A stretch of DNA of 64,000 bases from Streptomyces sp. Tue 6430 (GTDB lineage: Bacteria; Actinomycetota; Actinomycetes; Streptomycetales; Streptomycetaceae), in assembly GCA_021568835.1 (NCBI GenBank), contig JAKGSH010000010.1, forward strand, positions 3,286,001 through 3,350,000, in the 5' to 3' direction. The notes beneath the pieces were generated by a model. It worked only from the letters and a program-made list of their open reading frames with translations. It searched no databases and was not told the DNA's origin. The position numbers and the translations under genes were made by a program. Below are positions 45,721 through 55,033 of the stretch, one piece after another; within the stretch, counting starts at the first letter, position 1, and each line of letters opens with the position of its first letter.

Positions 45721-45980
45721 CCGGGACCCGACCGGGTCCGGGCAGGCCGGGACCGGATGATGTGACGCACCGTCACTTCCCTTCTCCGTGAGCCTATGTG
45801 AGGTGTCGCGTCCCTCCGGTGCGGCCAACTCCTGCTGACAAGGCGCGATTTGTGTACGCGTTCCCTATGATTTCGCACGCGAACTGTTGTTCGCATGCCA
45901 TCATCGCGAGGCAGAGGCCGATCACCCGGGGGGACCACTCGAGCCGTCATGTCGAGGTGGTGTGCCCGGCCCGAGGAAGG

Positions 45981-48900
45981 ATGACGCCCCGGATGGGCAG
46001 ACCCGTTTCCCCGCAGTCCCGCGCGTCGCACCGGCTGCTGTGGCCCGTCACGGCCGCCGCCGGAGCCGCGCTCGTCGCCGCCACCGTGCACCCCCCGTCC
46101 CAGGTTCCGCGGGACGCGGCTCCGGTCGCGTCCGTGACCTGCTCCGCAGGGGTGTGGAAGGCCGACTACTACGCCAACACCACCCTCACCGGCACGCCCC
46201 GCAAGTCCCTGTGCGACACCTCCGTCAACGAGAACTGGGGCCGGGGCCACCCCACCGGCACGTCCCTGCCCAACGACCGCTTCGGTGTCCGCTGGACGAT
46301 GCGCCGCAACTTCGGCGGGGGCGGCCCCTTCCTGCTGAAGACCGCCGCCCAGGACGGCGTCCGGGTCTGGATCGACGGCAAGCGGTACGTCAACCTGTGG
46401 CGCGACTACACCTCCACCCAGCGCACGAGCGTCAAGGTGACGCTGCCCGCCGGGACGCACACCGTGCGCGTCGACTACGTGGCGCTCACGGGCCCGGCCA
46501 ACGTCTCCGCCGGCCTCACCCCGACCACGCCGGACCGGACCGCCCCGCTGGCCCCCACCGCCGTGAAGGCGGCACGCGGCGACGGCCGGGCCACCGTCGG
46601 CTGGGCCCGCAACGCCGAGGCGGACATCGCCGGTTACCGGGTCTACCGCTCCACCACCACCCCCGTGGCGATCGACACCGCCCACCGGGTCAGCGGTTCC
46701 GGCCTGCTCACCGGCACCTCGTTCACCTCGACCGGGCTGCGCAACGGCACCACGTACCGGTTCGCCGTCACCGCCGTGGACCGCTCCGGCAACCAGTCCC
46801 GCGCCTCGGCCAACGTCTCGGCCGTCCCGGCCGACACCACCGCGCCGAAGGCCCCCGACCTCCTGGGGGCCGACGGCTACGGCGACATCGACCTCGACGG
46901 CGACGGCCTGCCCGGCCCCGACGACGACCTCGGCGAGAACCACCTGAGCTGGGGCCCGAGCTGGGACGACGACTACAGCACGCAGGACGCGTTCGCCGGC
47001 TACCACGTCTACCGCGCCACCGCCCCCGGCGGCCCGTGGACCAGGATCCGCAGCGCCGACGCCCGCGTCGTCCAGGACAACGCCTACGCCGACAAGGACG
47101 CCCCGATCGGCGTCACCGCGTACTACCGGGTGACGGCCGTCGACACCGCCGGCAACGAGTCCGCCCCGGCCACCACCGAGCCCGGCGAGTACGCCCCGAG
47201 CGTCGCCTCCGCGCTCCGTCCCGACACCGGGCTTCACCCGCCGCAGCGGCCCACCGGTCTCACCGCCGGGCTGAACGGCGGCGACGTCGCGCTGGACTGG
47301 GCCGACAACCCGGTCGGCAGCCCCGTGCACGGCCTGACCGCCGGCTACCAGGTGCAGTCCGCCGTCTCCGCCTCCGGTCCCTGGACGACGCGCGGCGGCG
47401 ACGCGCCGCTGACCGCCTCGCGGTTCACCGACACCACCCTGCCCGAGGGCGGCACCCGCCACTACCGGGTGCGCGCCGTCGGCAAGGCCGTCGACGCCGA
47501 CACCCCGCCCGCGTACTCGGCCTGGACCGAACCGGTCGAGGTCAGCCGCCCGCTGCCGCCGGACACCACCGCGCCGGCCGCGCCCGGCACGCCCGAGGTC
47601 ACCGCTCCCGAGGGGGGCACCACCGCCACCCTGGCCTGGACCACCAACGGCTGGCCCGGCTACGACCAGGACTTCGCCGGCTACCAGGTCACCCGCGGCA
47701 CGGCCCCCGACGGCCCGTTCACCGACGTCGGCGACCTCCGCACCCCGCAGTGCGCCGCCGTGCCGGACACCGAGGAACGGGTCCGCTGCACCCTCACCGA
47801 CGGTCCGATCGCCGCCGACGCCACCCCGTACTACCGGGTCGTCGCGGTCGACCTGGCGGGCAACCGCTCCTCGGGCACCGTGGTGCGGCTGCAGCGGCCG
47901 CTCCCGCCGGCGCCCAAGCCGCCCACGCCCACCGGACTGACCGCCACCCGCGTCGACGCCGGCATCCTCCTCGACTGGGACGACTCGCCCGCGTCGGAGG
48001 TCTACCTCTACTACCTCTACCGCACGACCTACGGCAGCCCCTGCGCGAGCGCCGACACCTTCCACACGGCCGACTCGTACTACGTCGACACCAGCCCCTG
48101 GCGCATGGCCCGGTACTGCCTGACGGTGCGCGGCTTCCAGGGCAACTACAGCGACCCGGTCTGGATCGACGTCAGCAACGAGCCCGCCCCCGCCCCGCAG
48201 GCACCCGAGATGCCGGCCGCGACGGGCACCGCCGACGGCATCCGGCTGACCTGGTCCGTCAACGACCCGGCCGCGGCCCGCTACGAGATCTGGCGCCGCA
48301 CCGAGACCGACCCCGAGTACCTCGAGCAGGCCGACATCCCCGCGACGGCCTCCCCGGAGTGGACCGACACCGGCGCACCCGCCGGCGTGCCCTCCTGCTA
48401 CCGGACCGTCGCCGTGAACGCGACGGGCGGCCGCTCGGGCCTGTCCGAGGACACCTGCGCGCTGCGCCCGTACCCCGTGGGCACCGCGCGCCCGGACCGG
48501 CCCGCGGGGCTCGCCGCCCGGCCGGACGGCGACCACGCGGTGCTGTCCTGGCAGCCCGTCCCCGGCGCCACCGGCTACCTCGTCTACCGGTACTGGGGCG
48601 ACGCCGCCCACCCCGGCACCCCGGTCCAGGACCAGCCGGTGACCGCCACCACCGTGACCGACACCGCGGCCCCCTTCCCGTCCTCCAACGCCTACTACGC
48701 GGTGGTCGCCGTGGACGCCGACGGCGTGCGCTCCGAGGCCGCGGTGCTGCCGTGGACGGGCGACGGCTACGGCGCCTCCATGACCCTGGCCGCGAGCGGT
48801 TCGGCGGACGGCGTGCTGCTCGCCTGGAAGTGGTCCTGCCAGAACGAGTGGTGCCCCGCCCCGTCCTCGGTCGCGGTCCAGCGCTGGAACCCCGCCACCC

Positions 48901-49085
48901 AGGTGTGGGACGAGCTGACCTCGACCCTGCCCGGCACCGCGGTGTCCTACCTGGACACGGCCGCACCGGCCGGGGCCACGTCCTACTACCAGGTGCAGGT
49001 CTACGGCCAGGACGGCGACATGCCCAGCCAGATGGGCTACGGAGCGGTGCCGGGGACCCGCCCGCCGGCGCCCGCCGCCGACTGA
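45981..49085 (+). CDS. Large secreted PA14/fibronectin type III protein
   Basis: 1034 residues, exported (signal to about residue 45, no anchor). Residues about 53-175 are PA14-like (VWKADYYANTTLTG, DGVRVWIDGKRYVNLW). Then at least six FN3 modules, each with a GYRVYRS- or YYRVTAVD-type ending. Between the first and second lies an Asp-rich calcium-type loop (DIDLDGDGLPGPDDD, about 305-320). Probably binds polysaccharide at the surface or medium. ATG 45981 next to GAGGAAGG; ATG 45993 also fits. GCGAAC-TGTT-GTTCGC near 45881 is a possible operator. Confidence 0.88.
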   Translation: MTPRMGRPVSPQSRASHRLLWPVTAAAGAALVAATVHPPSQVPRDAAPVASVTCSAGVWKADYYANTTLTGTPRKSLCDTSVNENWGRGHPTGTSLPNDRFGVRWTMRRNFGGGGPFLLKTAAQDGVRVWIDGKRYVNLWRDYTSTQRTSVKVTLPAGTHTVRVDYVALTGPANVSAGLTPTTPDRTAPLAPTAVKAARGDGRATVGWARNAEADIAGYRVYRSTTTPVAIDTAHRVSGSGLLTGTSFTSTGLRNGTTYRFAVTAVDRSGNQSRASANVSAVPADTTAPKAPDLLGADGYGDIDLDGDGLPGPDDDLGENHLSWGPSWDDDYSTQDAFAGYHVYRATAPGGPWTRIRSADARVVQDNAYADKDAPIGVTAYYRVTAVDTAGNESAPATTEPGEYAPSVASALRPDTGLHPPQRPTGLTAGLNGGDVALDWADNPVGSPVHGLTAGYQVQSAVSASGPWTTRGGDAPLTASRFTDTTLPEGGTRHYRVRAVGKAVDADTPPAYSAWTEPVEVSRPLPPDTTAPAAPGTPEVTAPEGGTTATLAWTTNGWPGYDQDFAGYQVTRGTAPDGPFTDVGDLRTPQCAAVPDTEERVRCTLTDGPIAADATPYYRVVAVDLAGNRSSGTVVRLQRPLPPAPKPPTPTGLTATRVDAGILLDWDDSPASEVYLYYLYRTTYGSPCASADTFHTADSYYVDTSPWRMARYCLTVRGFQGNYSDPVWIDVSNEPAPAPQAPEMPAATGTADGIRLTWSVNDPAAARYEIWRRTETDPEYLEQADIPATASPEWTDTGAPAGVPSCYRTVAVNATGGRSGLSEDTCALRPYPVGTARPDRPAGLAARPDGDHAVLSWQPVPGATGYLVYRYWGDAAHPGTPVQDQPVTATTVTDTAAPFPSSNAYYAVVAVDADGVRSEAAVLPWTGDGYGASMTLAASGSADGVLLAWKWSCQNEWCPAPSSVAVQRWNPATQVWDELTSTLPGTAVSYLDTAAPAGATSYYQVQVYGQDGDMPSQMGYGAVPGTRPPAPAAD

Positions 49086-49158
49086 CACCCGCCGCCGACT
49101 GACACCCGCCCCGAACCGGCGACCGCCCCGAACCGGCGACCGCCCCGAACCGGCACCC
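49071..49158. repeat. 17-bp tandem repeats across the FN3 gene stop
   Basis: CCCGCCGCCGACTGACA is repeated at 49071-49087 and 49088-49104, duplicating the stop codon. GCCCCGAACCGGCGACC follows at 49108, 49125 and (partial) 49142. Confidence 0.75.
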
Positions 49159-49164
49159 CCACCG

Positions 49165-49209
49165 AGCCCGCCCCGCCGCCCGTCCTCCCGACGGGCGGCG
49201 GGGCGGGCT
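49165..49209 (+). terminator. Terminator of the FN3 gene
   Basis: A perfect 19-bp stem (49166-49184 with 49190-49208) around CTCCC, flanked by A and T. It is followed by TTCACCG. Confidence 0.85.
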
Positions 49210-49370
49210 TCACCGTTGTGCGCCGGGGATCCCGCGTCGCGCAGGCGCGTGGCCGGGCGGGCGCGGAGGCGCGGCGCCGGGCAGGGTGGAGAAACACGTC
49301 ATCACACATTTTCCCTTTGTCGCTCTTAACCTGAAAGATGCGGATCGGTCCTCCATCCCCAGGGAACGCG

Positions 49371-52047
49371 GTGACGAGAGAGCAGCAGGCGCCCGAGCTG
49401 CCCGGCGCACGGGGAGCGGTGCAGGCCGACGCCCTGCCGTTCCGGGTGTCGGTCCTGGCCGCCGCCCGGACGGTGGCCCGGGCCGCGGCCCTGACGGCCG
49501 CCCTGCTCGGCGCGTTGAGCCTGACGGGGTGGATCGCCGGCGTCGAAGCGCTGAAGAGCGTGCTGCCCGGCGACCCGGTGGCCATGAAGGCGAACACCGC
49601 CGTGGCCGTTCTGGCCCTGGGGATCTCCCTGGGCCTGGTGGCCACCGGTCCCGGCCGCGCCCGGTCCGTCGCGGCCCGGTCCGCCGCGGCGCTGGCGGCC
49701 CTGATCGGCGTGCTCACCCTGCTGGAGTACATGACCGGGGCGCATCTGGGCATCGACGAGCTCCTCTTCACCGACGACAGCACGGGGACGGCGACGGCGG
49801 CGGAGACGCCCGGCCGGATGGCCCCCAACACGGCCGCGGCCCTGACCCTGGGCGCCCTGGCGGCGCTGTGCGCCGCTGTGCCCCGGGTCCCCGCCTGGGT
49901 CAGCCAGATCCCGGGCCTGGCCGTGGCGGCCCTCGGCATGCTGCGGCTGTACGGGGCCGCCTACGCGGTGCCCGAGCTGGAGCGGTTCGGCGCCTACACG
50001 GGCATGGCCCTGCACACCGCGCTCGCCCTGGTGCTGCTGGGCACGGCCGCCTTCCTCGTCCGGCCGGACGAGGGCCCCGCGGGACTGCTGACGAACGCGG
50101 GCACCACGGGCACGCTGGGCCGGTGGCTGTTCGCCACCGCCGCGGTCGTGCCACCGCTGCTGGGCTGGGCCGTCCTGGCGGGCGAGGACGCGGGGGTGTT
50201 CGGGGAACGGCTGGGCACCGCGCTGCTGGTGTGCGGCCACGTCGCGGTGTTCACCGCGGTCGTCTTCACCGCCCTGGCCGTGGGCCGCCGGATCGAGGTG
50301 GCCCACGCGCGCGCGGAGTGGCAGGTGCGGCAGAACGCGCTGCTGCAGGCGTTCATGGACCACACCCCGGCCGTGGTGTTCATCAAGGACCTCGACGGCC
50401 GCTACCTGGCGGTCAACACGCGGTTCGAGGAGACCACCGGACTGTCCCGGGACCGGACGCTGGGCCGCCGGGACAGGGACGTCCTGCCCCCCGTACTGGC
50501 GCGTCAGGTGCGGGCCGCCGACCGCGCCGTGCTGGCCGCGGGCACCCCCGTGCAGCGCGAGGAGACGCTCGCCCTCCCGGGAGGCCCCCGGGACCTCCTC
50601 ACCTCCCTGTTCCCCCTCAACGACGGGGACGGCACGCCGTACGCGCTGTGCGGCGTGGTCACCGACGTCACCGAGCGTGCCGCGGCGCAGCGCGAGGTCC
50701 AGCGCTCCCACCGGCGTTTCCGCGCGCTGCTGGAGTCCGCACCCGACGCCACCCTGATCACGGACGGCCGGGGCGTCATCGTCATGGCCAACGCACAGGT
50801 GGAACCCCTGTTCGGGCGGGCGCCGGGCGACCTCGTCGGGACCGGCGTCGTCGACCTGGTGCCCGGTCCGCACCGCCGGCGGCACGGCGCCCTCCTCGAC
50901 GCCTACCTGAGCCTGCGCGACCCGAAGCCGACGGTCACGGACCGCGACCTGTACGGGCTGCGCGGCGACGGCGGCGAGTTCCCCGTCGAGGTGAGCGTCA
51001 GCAGCCTGCGCACCGAGGAGGAGGCCCTGGTGTTCCTGACCGTGCGGGACATCACCGAACGCAGACGGGCCGAGGCGGAACGCGCCGAGCGCTACGAGCA
51101 GCACCGGCACATCGCCTACACCCTCCAGCACAGCCTCATGGGCGAGCCGCCCCGCCTGCCGTACCTGCCCAGCGCCCACCGCTACCTGGCGTCCGTCCAG
51201 GACCCCGGCGTCGGCGGCGACTGGTTCGACGTCATCCCCCTCGACGGCCGCCGCACCGGCGTCGTCATCGGCGACGTGATGGGCCGGGGCCTGGAGGCGG
51301 CGGCCGTCATGGGACAGCTGCGCGCCGCCTCGCACGCGCTGGCCCGCACCGGCACGACGCCCGGCCGCCTCATGACCGGGCTGGACGCGTTCGTCGCCGA
51401 CCTGGCGGACCAGCTCGTCACCTGCGCCTACCTGGTGATCGACCAGGAGGCGGGCGAGGTCAGCCTGTGCTCGGCCGGGCACCTGCCCGTCATCGTCCTG
51501 CCCCCGACGGGCCCGCCCGCCGGCTGCCCGCGCCGGTCGGCGTGCCGCTGGGCGTCAACGACGCCTGCGGCGGCGGGATGCCGTTCGAGGAGGTGACCCG
51601 GCCGCTGCCGCCGGGCAGCACCCTGGTGCTCTACACCGACGGACTGGTCGAACGCCCCGGCGCCGACATCGAGGCCCGCATCGACCTCCTCACCCGCACC
51701 CTCGACGGCACCCCGAAGGACACCCGCACGGACCCGGAGACCCTCGAGCGGACGGCGTCCCGCCTGATCGCCACCCTCATCCCCGACCCGGCCGCCCACG
51801 ACGACGACGTGACCCTGCTGATGATCACCGTCCCCGGCCGGCCGGGGGAGGCCCCGCGCCCGGCGGCCGACACCGGCCACCGGAGCCGGACCCGGACGCG
51901 GACCCGGAGCCGTACGCGGGCTCGGACGCGGATCCGGCCCCGGGCTCGGCCCCGGACGCGGCCCCGGCCCCGGCCCCGGCCCCGGCCCCGGACGCGGACG
52001 CGGACGCGGTCCCGGGCCCCAACGGGGCGGCCCCGGCGCCCTCCTGA
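49371..52047 (+). CDS. Membrane PAS / SpoIIE (PP2C) phosphatase, frameshifted
   Basis: About 892 residues. Seven or eight N-terminal helices (about 25-310), two PAS domains (about 330-440 and 455-570; PDATLITDGRGVIVMANAQV) and a PP2C/SpoIIE domain (GGDWFDVIPLDGRRTGVVIG; VLYTDGLVERPG; DDDVTLLMI). Probable serine phosphatase acting on anti-anti-sigma factors. The frame breaks at C5 51501-51505; one more C gives DGPARRLPAPVGVPLG. A second loss near 51845-51880 would lead to the Pro/Ala/Asp tail ending TGA 52045-52047. GTG 49371 has AGGGA; ATG 49338 also possible. Confidence 0.82.
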
Positions 52048-52251
52048 CGCTTTCCTGGCGGGGCACCGGCATGGACGGTCCGGCCAGGACTGCCGGGATC
52101 CGGCAATGCGCCGAAGGGCCGGCACCGCCAGGATGGGGGGTGAGGGGAGCACGCGGGGAAGGCCTCGATGCCGAGCACCGGCAGGTGCCCGGCGCCGGGC
52201 TGCCCGGGCGTGCCGAGGCCGGCACGGGACGGAACCGATCGGGGGTGGGGA

Positions 52252-52739
52252 ATGCGGACGTTCTTCATGGTCGCCACGGGATTTCCGACCTTCCTGTTCA
52301 CCGTCCCCCTGCTGGCGGCCGCGGGCTTCTGGCTGCTGGTCGCGGTGGGCGCCGCCGGCCCGCGCACGTTCGACGAGGACGCGGACCTCGGCGCGCTGGG
52401 GCTGGGCGGCGTACCGGTCGCGGTCGCGGTCTCCCTGTGGACGGCCCTCGCCTGGTCCGGCAGCCTCGGCGCGGCCGTCCTGCTGGAACCGCTCGCTTCC
52501 CCGGGGCCGGCGCGTGCGCTGACGGGGCTCGCCGTCCTCGCCGCCGCCCCGCGCTCTCGTGGTGCGCGGCCCGGACGCTGCTACGGCTGCCGCGGCGCCT
52601 GCGCCCCGACGAACCCGGGCCGCCCTCGCCGGACTTCGCCGGGCCGCGTCGCACGGCCCGCCCGGAGCGGGCGGACGGCGGCCTCCGCCGGGGCGACCGC
52701 CCCGACGCGGCGCACCGGGCACGCGGCCGGGCCGCCTGA
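52252..52739 (+). CDS. YqiJ/NfeD-like membrane protein of the flotillin cassette (frameshifted)
   Basis: About 162 residues. ATG 52252 after GGGGTGGGG. Two or three helices (FPTFLFTVPLLAAAGFWLLV; VPVAVAVSLWTALAW; LTGLAVLAAAP) and a basic C-terminal part that should be the small OB-fold. At C4 52547-52550 the frame shifts; the next frame reads ALSWCAARTLLRLPRRLRP to the stop 52737-52739. The OB portion is poorly conserved, so the end may be further damaged. In other bacteria the YqiJ-type protein precedes the flotillin YqiK and helps localise it. Confidence 0.68.
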
Positions 52740-52923
52740 GCCGCGACCGCGGAGGCAACCGCGGCCGCACCCCGTTCCGGCCCGCGGGGGACGCCCTCCG
52801 GGGAGCACGGAAGCGCAGGGGCGCTTCCGGATCCCGGCACGCGCCCCCTCCTGAATCTTCCGACTCCCGAGCACCTCCGGGCCCTCTCGGCCTCGGGTAC
52901 CCCACCTGCCAAGGATGCTTCTC

Positions 52924-54957
52924 ATGACCGCCATCACCGTGGGCGTCGGCGTCTGCCTGCTCGCAGCGCTCCTCCTCTTCCTCGTCGTCTCCCTGCTGTT
53001 CCGCAAGGTGGAGCAGGGCAAGGCCCTGATCGTCTCGAAACTGCGCAAGGTCGACGTGACCTTCACGGGGCAGGTCGTGCTGCCCGTGCTCCACAAGGCC
53101 GAGGTGATGGACATCTCGGTGAAGACCATCGAGATCACCCGGGCCGGCAAGGAGGGGCTGATCTGCCGGGACAACATCCGCGCCGACATCCGCATCTCGT
53201 TCTTCGTGAAGGTCAACAAGACCGTCGAGGACGTCGTCAAGGTCGCCCAGGCCGTCGGTACGGCACGGGCCAGCGACCGGAACACGCTGCAGGAGCTGTT
53301 CCACGCGAAGTTCTCCGAGGCACTGAAGACCGTCGGCAAGCAACTGGACTTCACCGACCTGTACACCAAGCGCGAGGAGCTGCGGTACCGGATCATCGAG
53401 GTCATCGGCGTCGACCTCAACGGCTACCACCTCGAGGACGCGGCGATCGACTACCTGGAGCAGACGCCGATCACCCAGCTCGACCCGGCCAACGTCCTCG
53501 ACGCCCAGGGCATCCGCAAGATCACCGAGCTGACGGCGATCGAGCACGTGCGCACCAACGAGTTCCGGCGCACCGAGGAGAAGGAGATCACCCGGCAGAA
53601 CGTCGACGCCCGCGAGGCCGTCCTGGAGCTGGAGCGCCGCCAGGCCGACGCCGAGATCAGGCAGCGGCGGGAGATCGAGACCGTACGGGCCAGGGAGGAG
53701 GCCGAGACGGCGCGGGTGGTGGAGGAGGAGCGGCTGCGGGCGCAGAGCGCGTTCCTGAAGACCGAGGAGCAGCTCGGGGTGCAGCGCGAGAACCAGGCCC
53801 GCGAGGTCGCCGTCGCCGCGAAGAACCGCGAGCGGGTCATCGCCGTCGAGAGCGAGCGGATCGAGAAGGACCGCCTCCTCGAGGTCATCGCCCGCGAGCG
53901 GGAGACGGGGCTGACGCGGATCGCCGCCGAGAAGGAGGTCGAGGCGGAGCGGCGGGAGATCGCCGAGGTGATCCGTGAGCGGATCGCCGTGGACCGCACG
54001 GTCGCCGAGCAGGAGGAGTCGATCAAGAAGCTGCGTGCCGTGGAGGAGGCGGAGCGCGGGCGCCGGACCGTGGTCATCGCGGCGGAGGCCGAGGCGCAGG
54101 AGAGGCTGGTCAAGGACATCAAGGCCGCGGAGGCCGCCGAACAGGCCGCCGTGCACCGTGCCGCCGAGGAACTCACCCTCGCCGAGGCCAGGCTGAAGAG
54201 CGCCGACCTCGACGCGCGGGCCAAGCTGAGGCTGGCGGAGGGCGTGCAGGCGGAGGCCGCCGCGGAGGGCCTGGCGGCCGTCCAGGTCCGGGACAAGGAG
54301 GCCGAGGTCGTCGAGAAGACCGGCCGTGCCGAGGCCGGGGCGGCCGAGGCGCGGATGCGGGCCGAGGCGGAGGGCGCACGGGCGAAGGCGCTCGCCGAGG
54401 CCGAGGGCGTCGGCGAGAAGCTGAAGGCGGAGGCGGCCGGCCTGACGGAGAAGGCGGCGGCGATGGCCGCGCTCGACGAGGCGTCCCGCGGCCACGAGGA
54501 GTACCGGCTGCGGCTCCAGGCGGAGAAGGACATCCGGCTGGCCGGACTCGAGACGCAGAGGCACGTCGCCGAGGCGCAGGCCACCGTCCTCGCCACCGGA
54601 CTGGAGAACGCCGACATCAACATCGTGGGCGGCGAGTCCGTCTTCCTCGACCGCCTGGTCTCCTCGATCTCGCTCGGCAGGAGCGTCGACGGGTTCGTCC
54701 AGCACTCCGAGACGGCACAGGCCCTCGCGGGGCCCTGGCTGGACGGCTCCGCGAGCTTCACCGACGACCTCGGCCGGATCCTCGGCCAGGTCTCCACGGC
54801 CGACGTGCAGAACCTGACCGTCTCCGCGCTGCTGATGAAGCTGATGAAGACGGGCGGGGCCGACTCCGGCGCCCTGCGGCAGCTGCTCGACAGGGCGGGT
54901 GAGCTGGGCGTCGCGGACGCCTCGCTCGCCGCCCTGAACGGCAGCGCCAAGGTCTGA
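52924..54957 (+). CDS. Flotillin (YqiK-type SPFH/band 7 protein)
   Basis: 677 residues. N-terminal membrane helix (5-27), SPFH/band 7 domain (about 30-195; ISVKTIEITRAGKEGLICRD), then an extended coiled coil of EA-rich heptads (about 200-530), and a C-terminal flotillin end (SLGRSVDGFVQHSE). Organises membrane microdomains. Two start candidates; ATG 52924 has AAGGA six bases before it. Followed 76 bases later by the AAA ATPase. Confidence 0.93.
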   Translation: MTAITVGVGVCLLAALLLFLVVSLLFRKVEQGKALIVSKLRKVDVTFTGQVVLPVLHKAEVMDISVKTIEITRAGKEGLICRDNIRADIRISFFVKVNKTVEDVVKVAQAVGTARASDRNTLQELFHAKFSEALKTVGKQLDFTDLYTKREELRYRIIEVIGVDLNGYHLEDAAIDYLEQTPITQLDPANVLDAQGIRKITELTAIEHVRTNEFRRTEEKEITRQNVDAREAVLELERRQADAEIRQRREIETVRAREEAETARVVEEERLRAQSAFLKTEEQLGVQRENQAREVAVAAKNRERVIAVESERIEKDRLLEVIARERETGLTRIAAEKEVEAERREIAEVIRERIAVDRTVAEQEESIKKLRAVEEAERGRRTVVIAAEAEAQERLVKDIKAAEAAEQAAVHRAAEELTLAEARLKSADLDARAKLRLAEGVQAEAAAEGLAAVQVRDKEAEVVEKTGRAEAGAAEARMRAEAEGARAKALAEAEGVGEKLKAEAAGLTEKAAAMAALDEASRGHEEYRLRLQAEKDIRLAGLETQRHVAEAQATVLATGLENADINIVGGESVFLDRLVSSISLGRSVDGFVQHSETAQALAGPWLDGSASFTDDLGRILGQVSTADVQNLTVSALLMKLMKTGGADSGALRQLLDRAGELGVADASLAALNGSAKV

Positions 54958-55033
54958 CAGGCCGCGGTCCGGAGCTGCCGCACAGGGGACGGCAGCTCCG
55001 GACCGCTTTCTCCGACTTCTGAGAGGGACCCCC

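Noticed and set aside
45615..49088. 1157-codon minus-strand frame
   Set aside because: Shadow of the FN3 gene, whose plus-strand protein has clear PA14 and FN3 modules.
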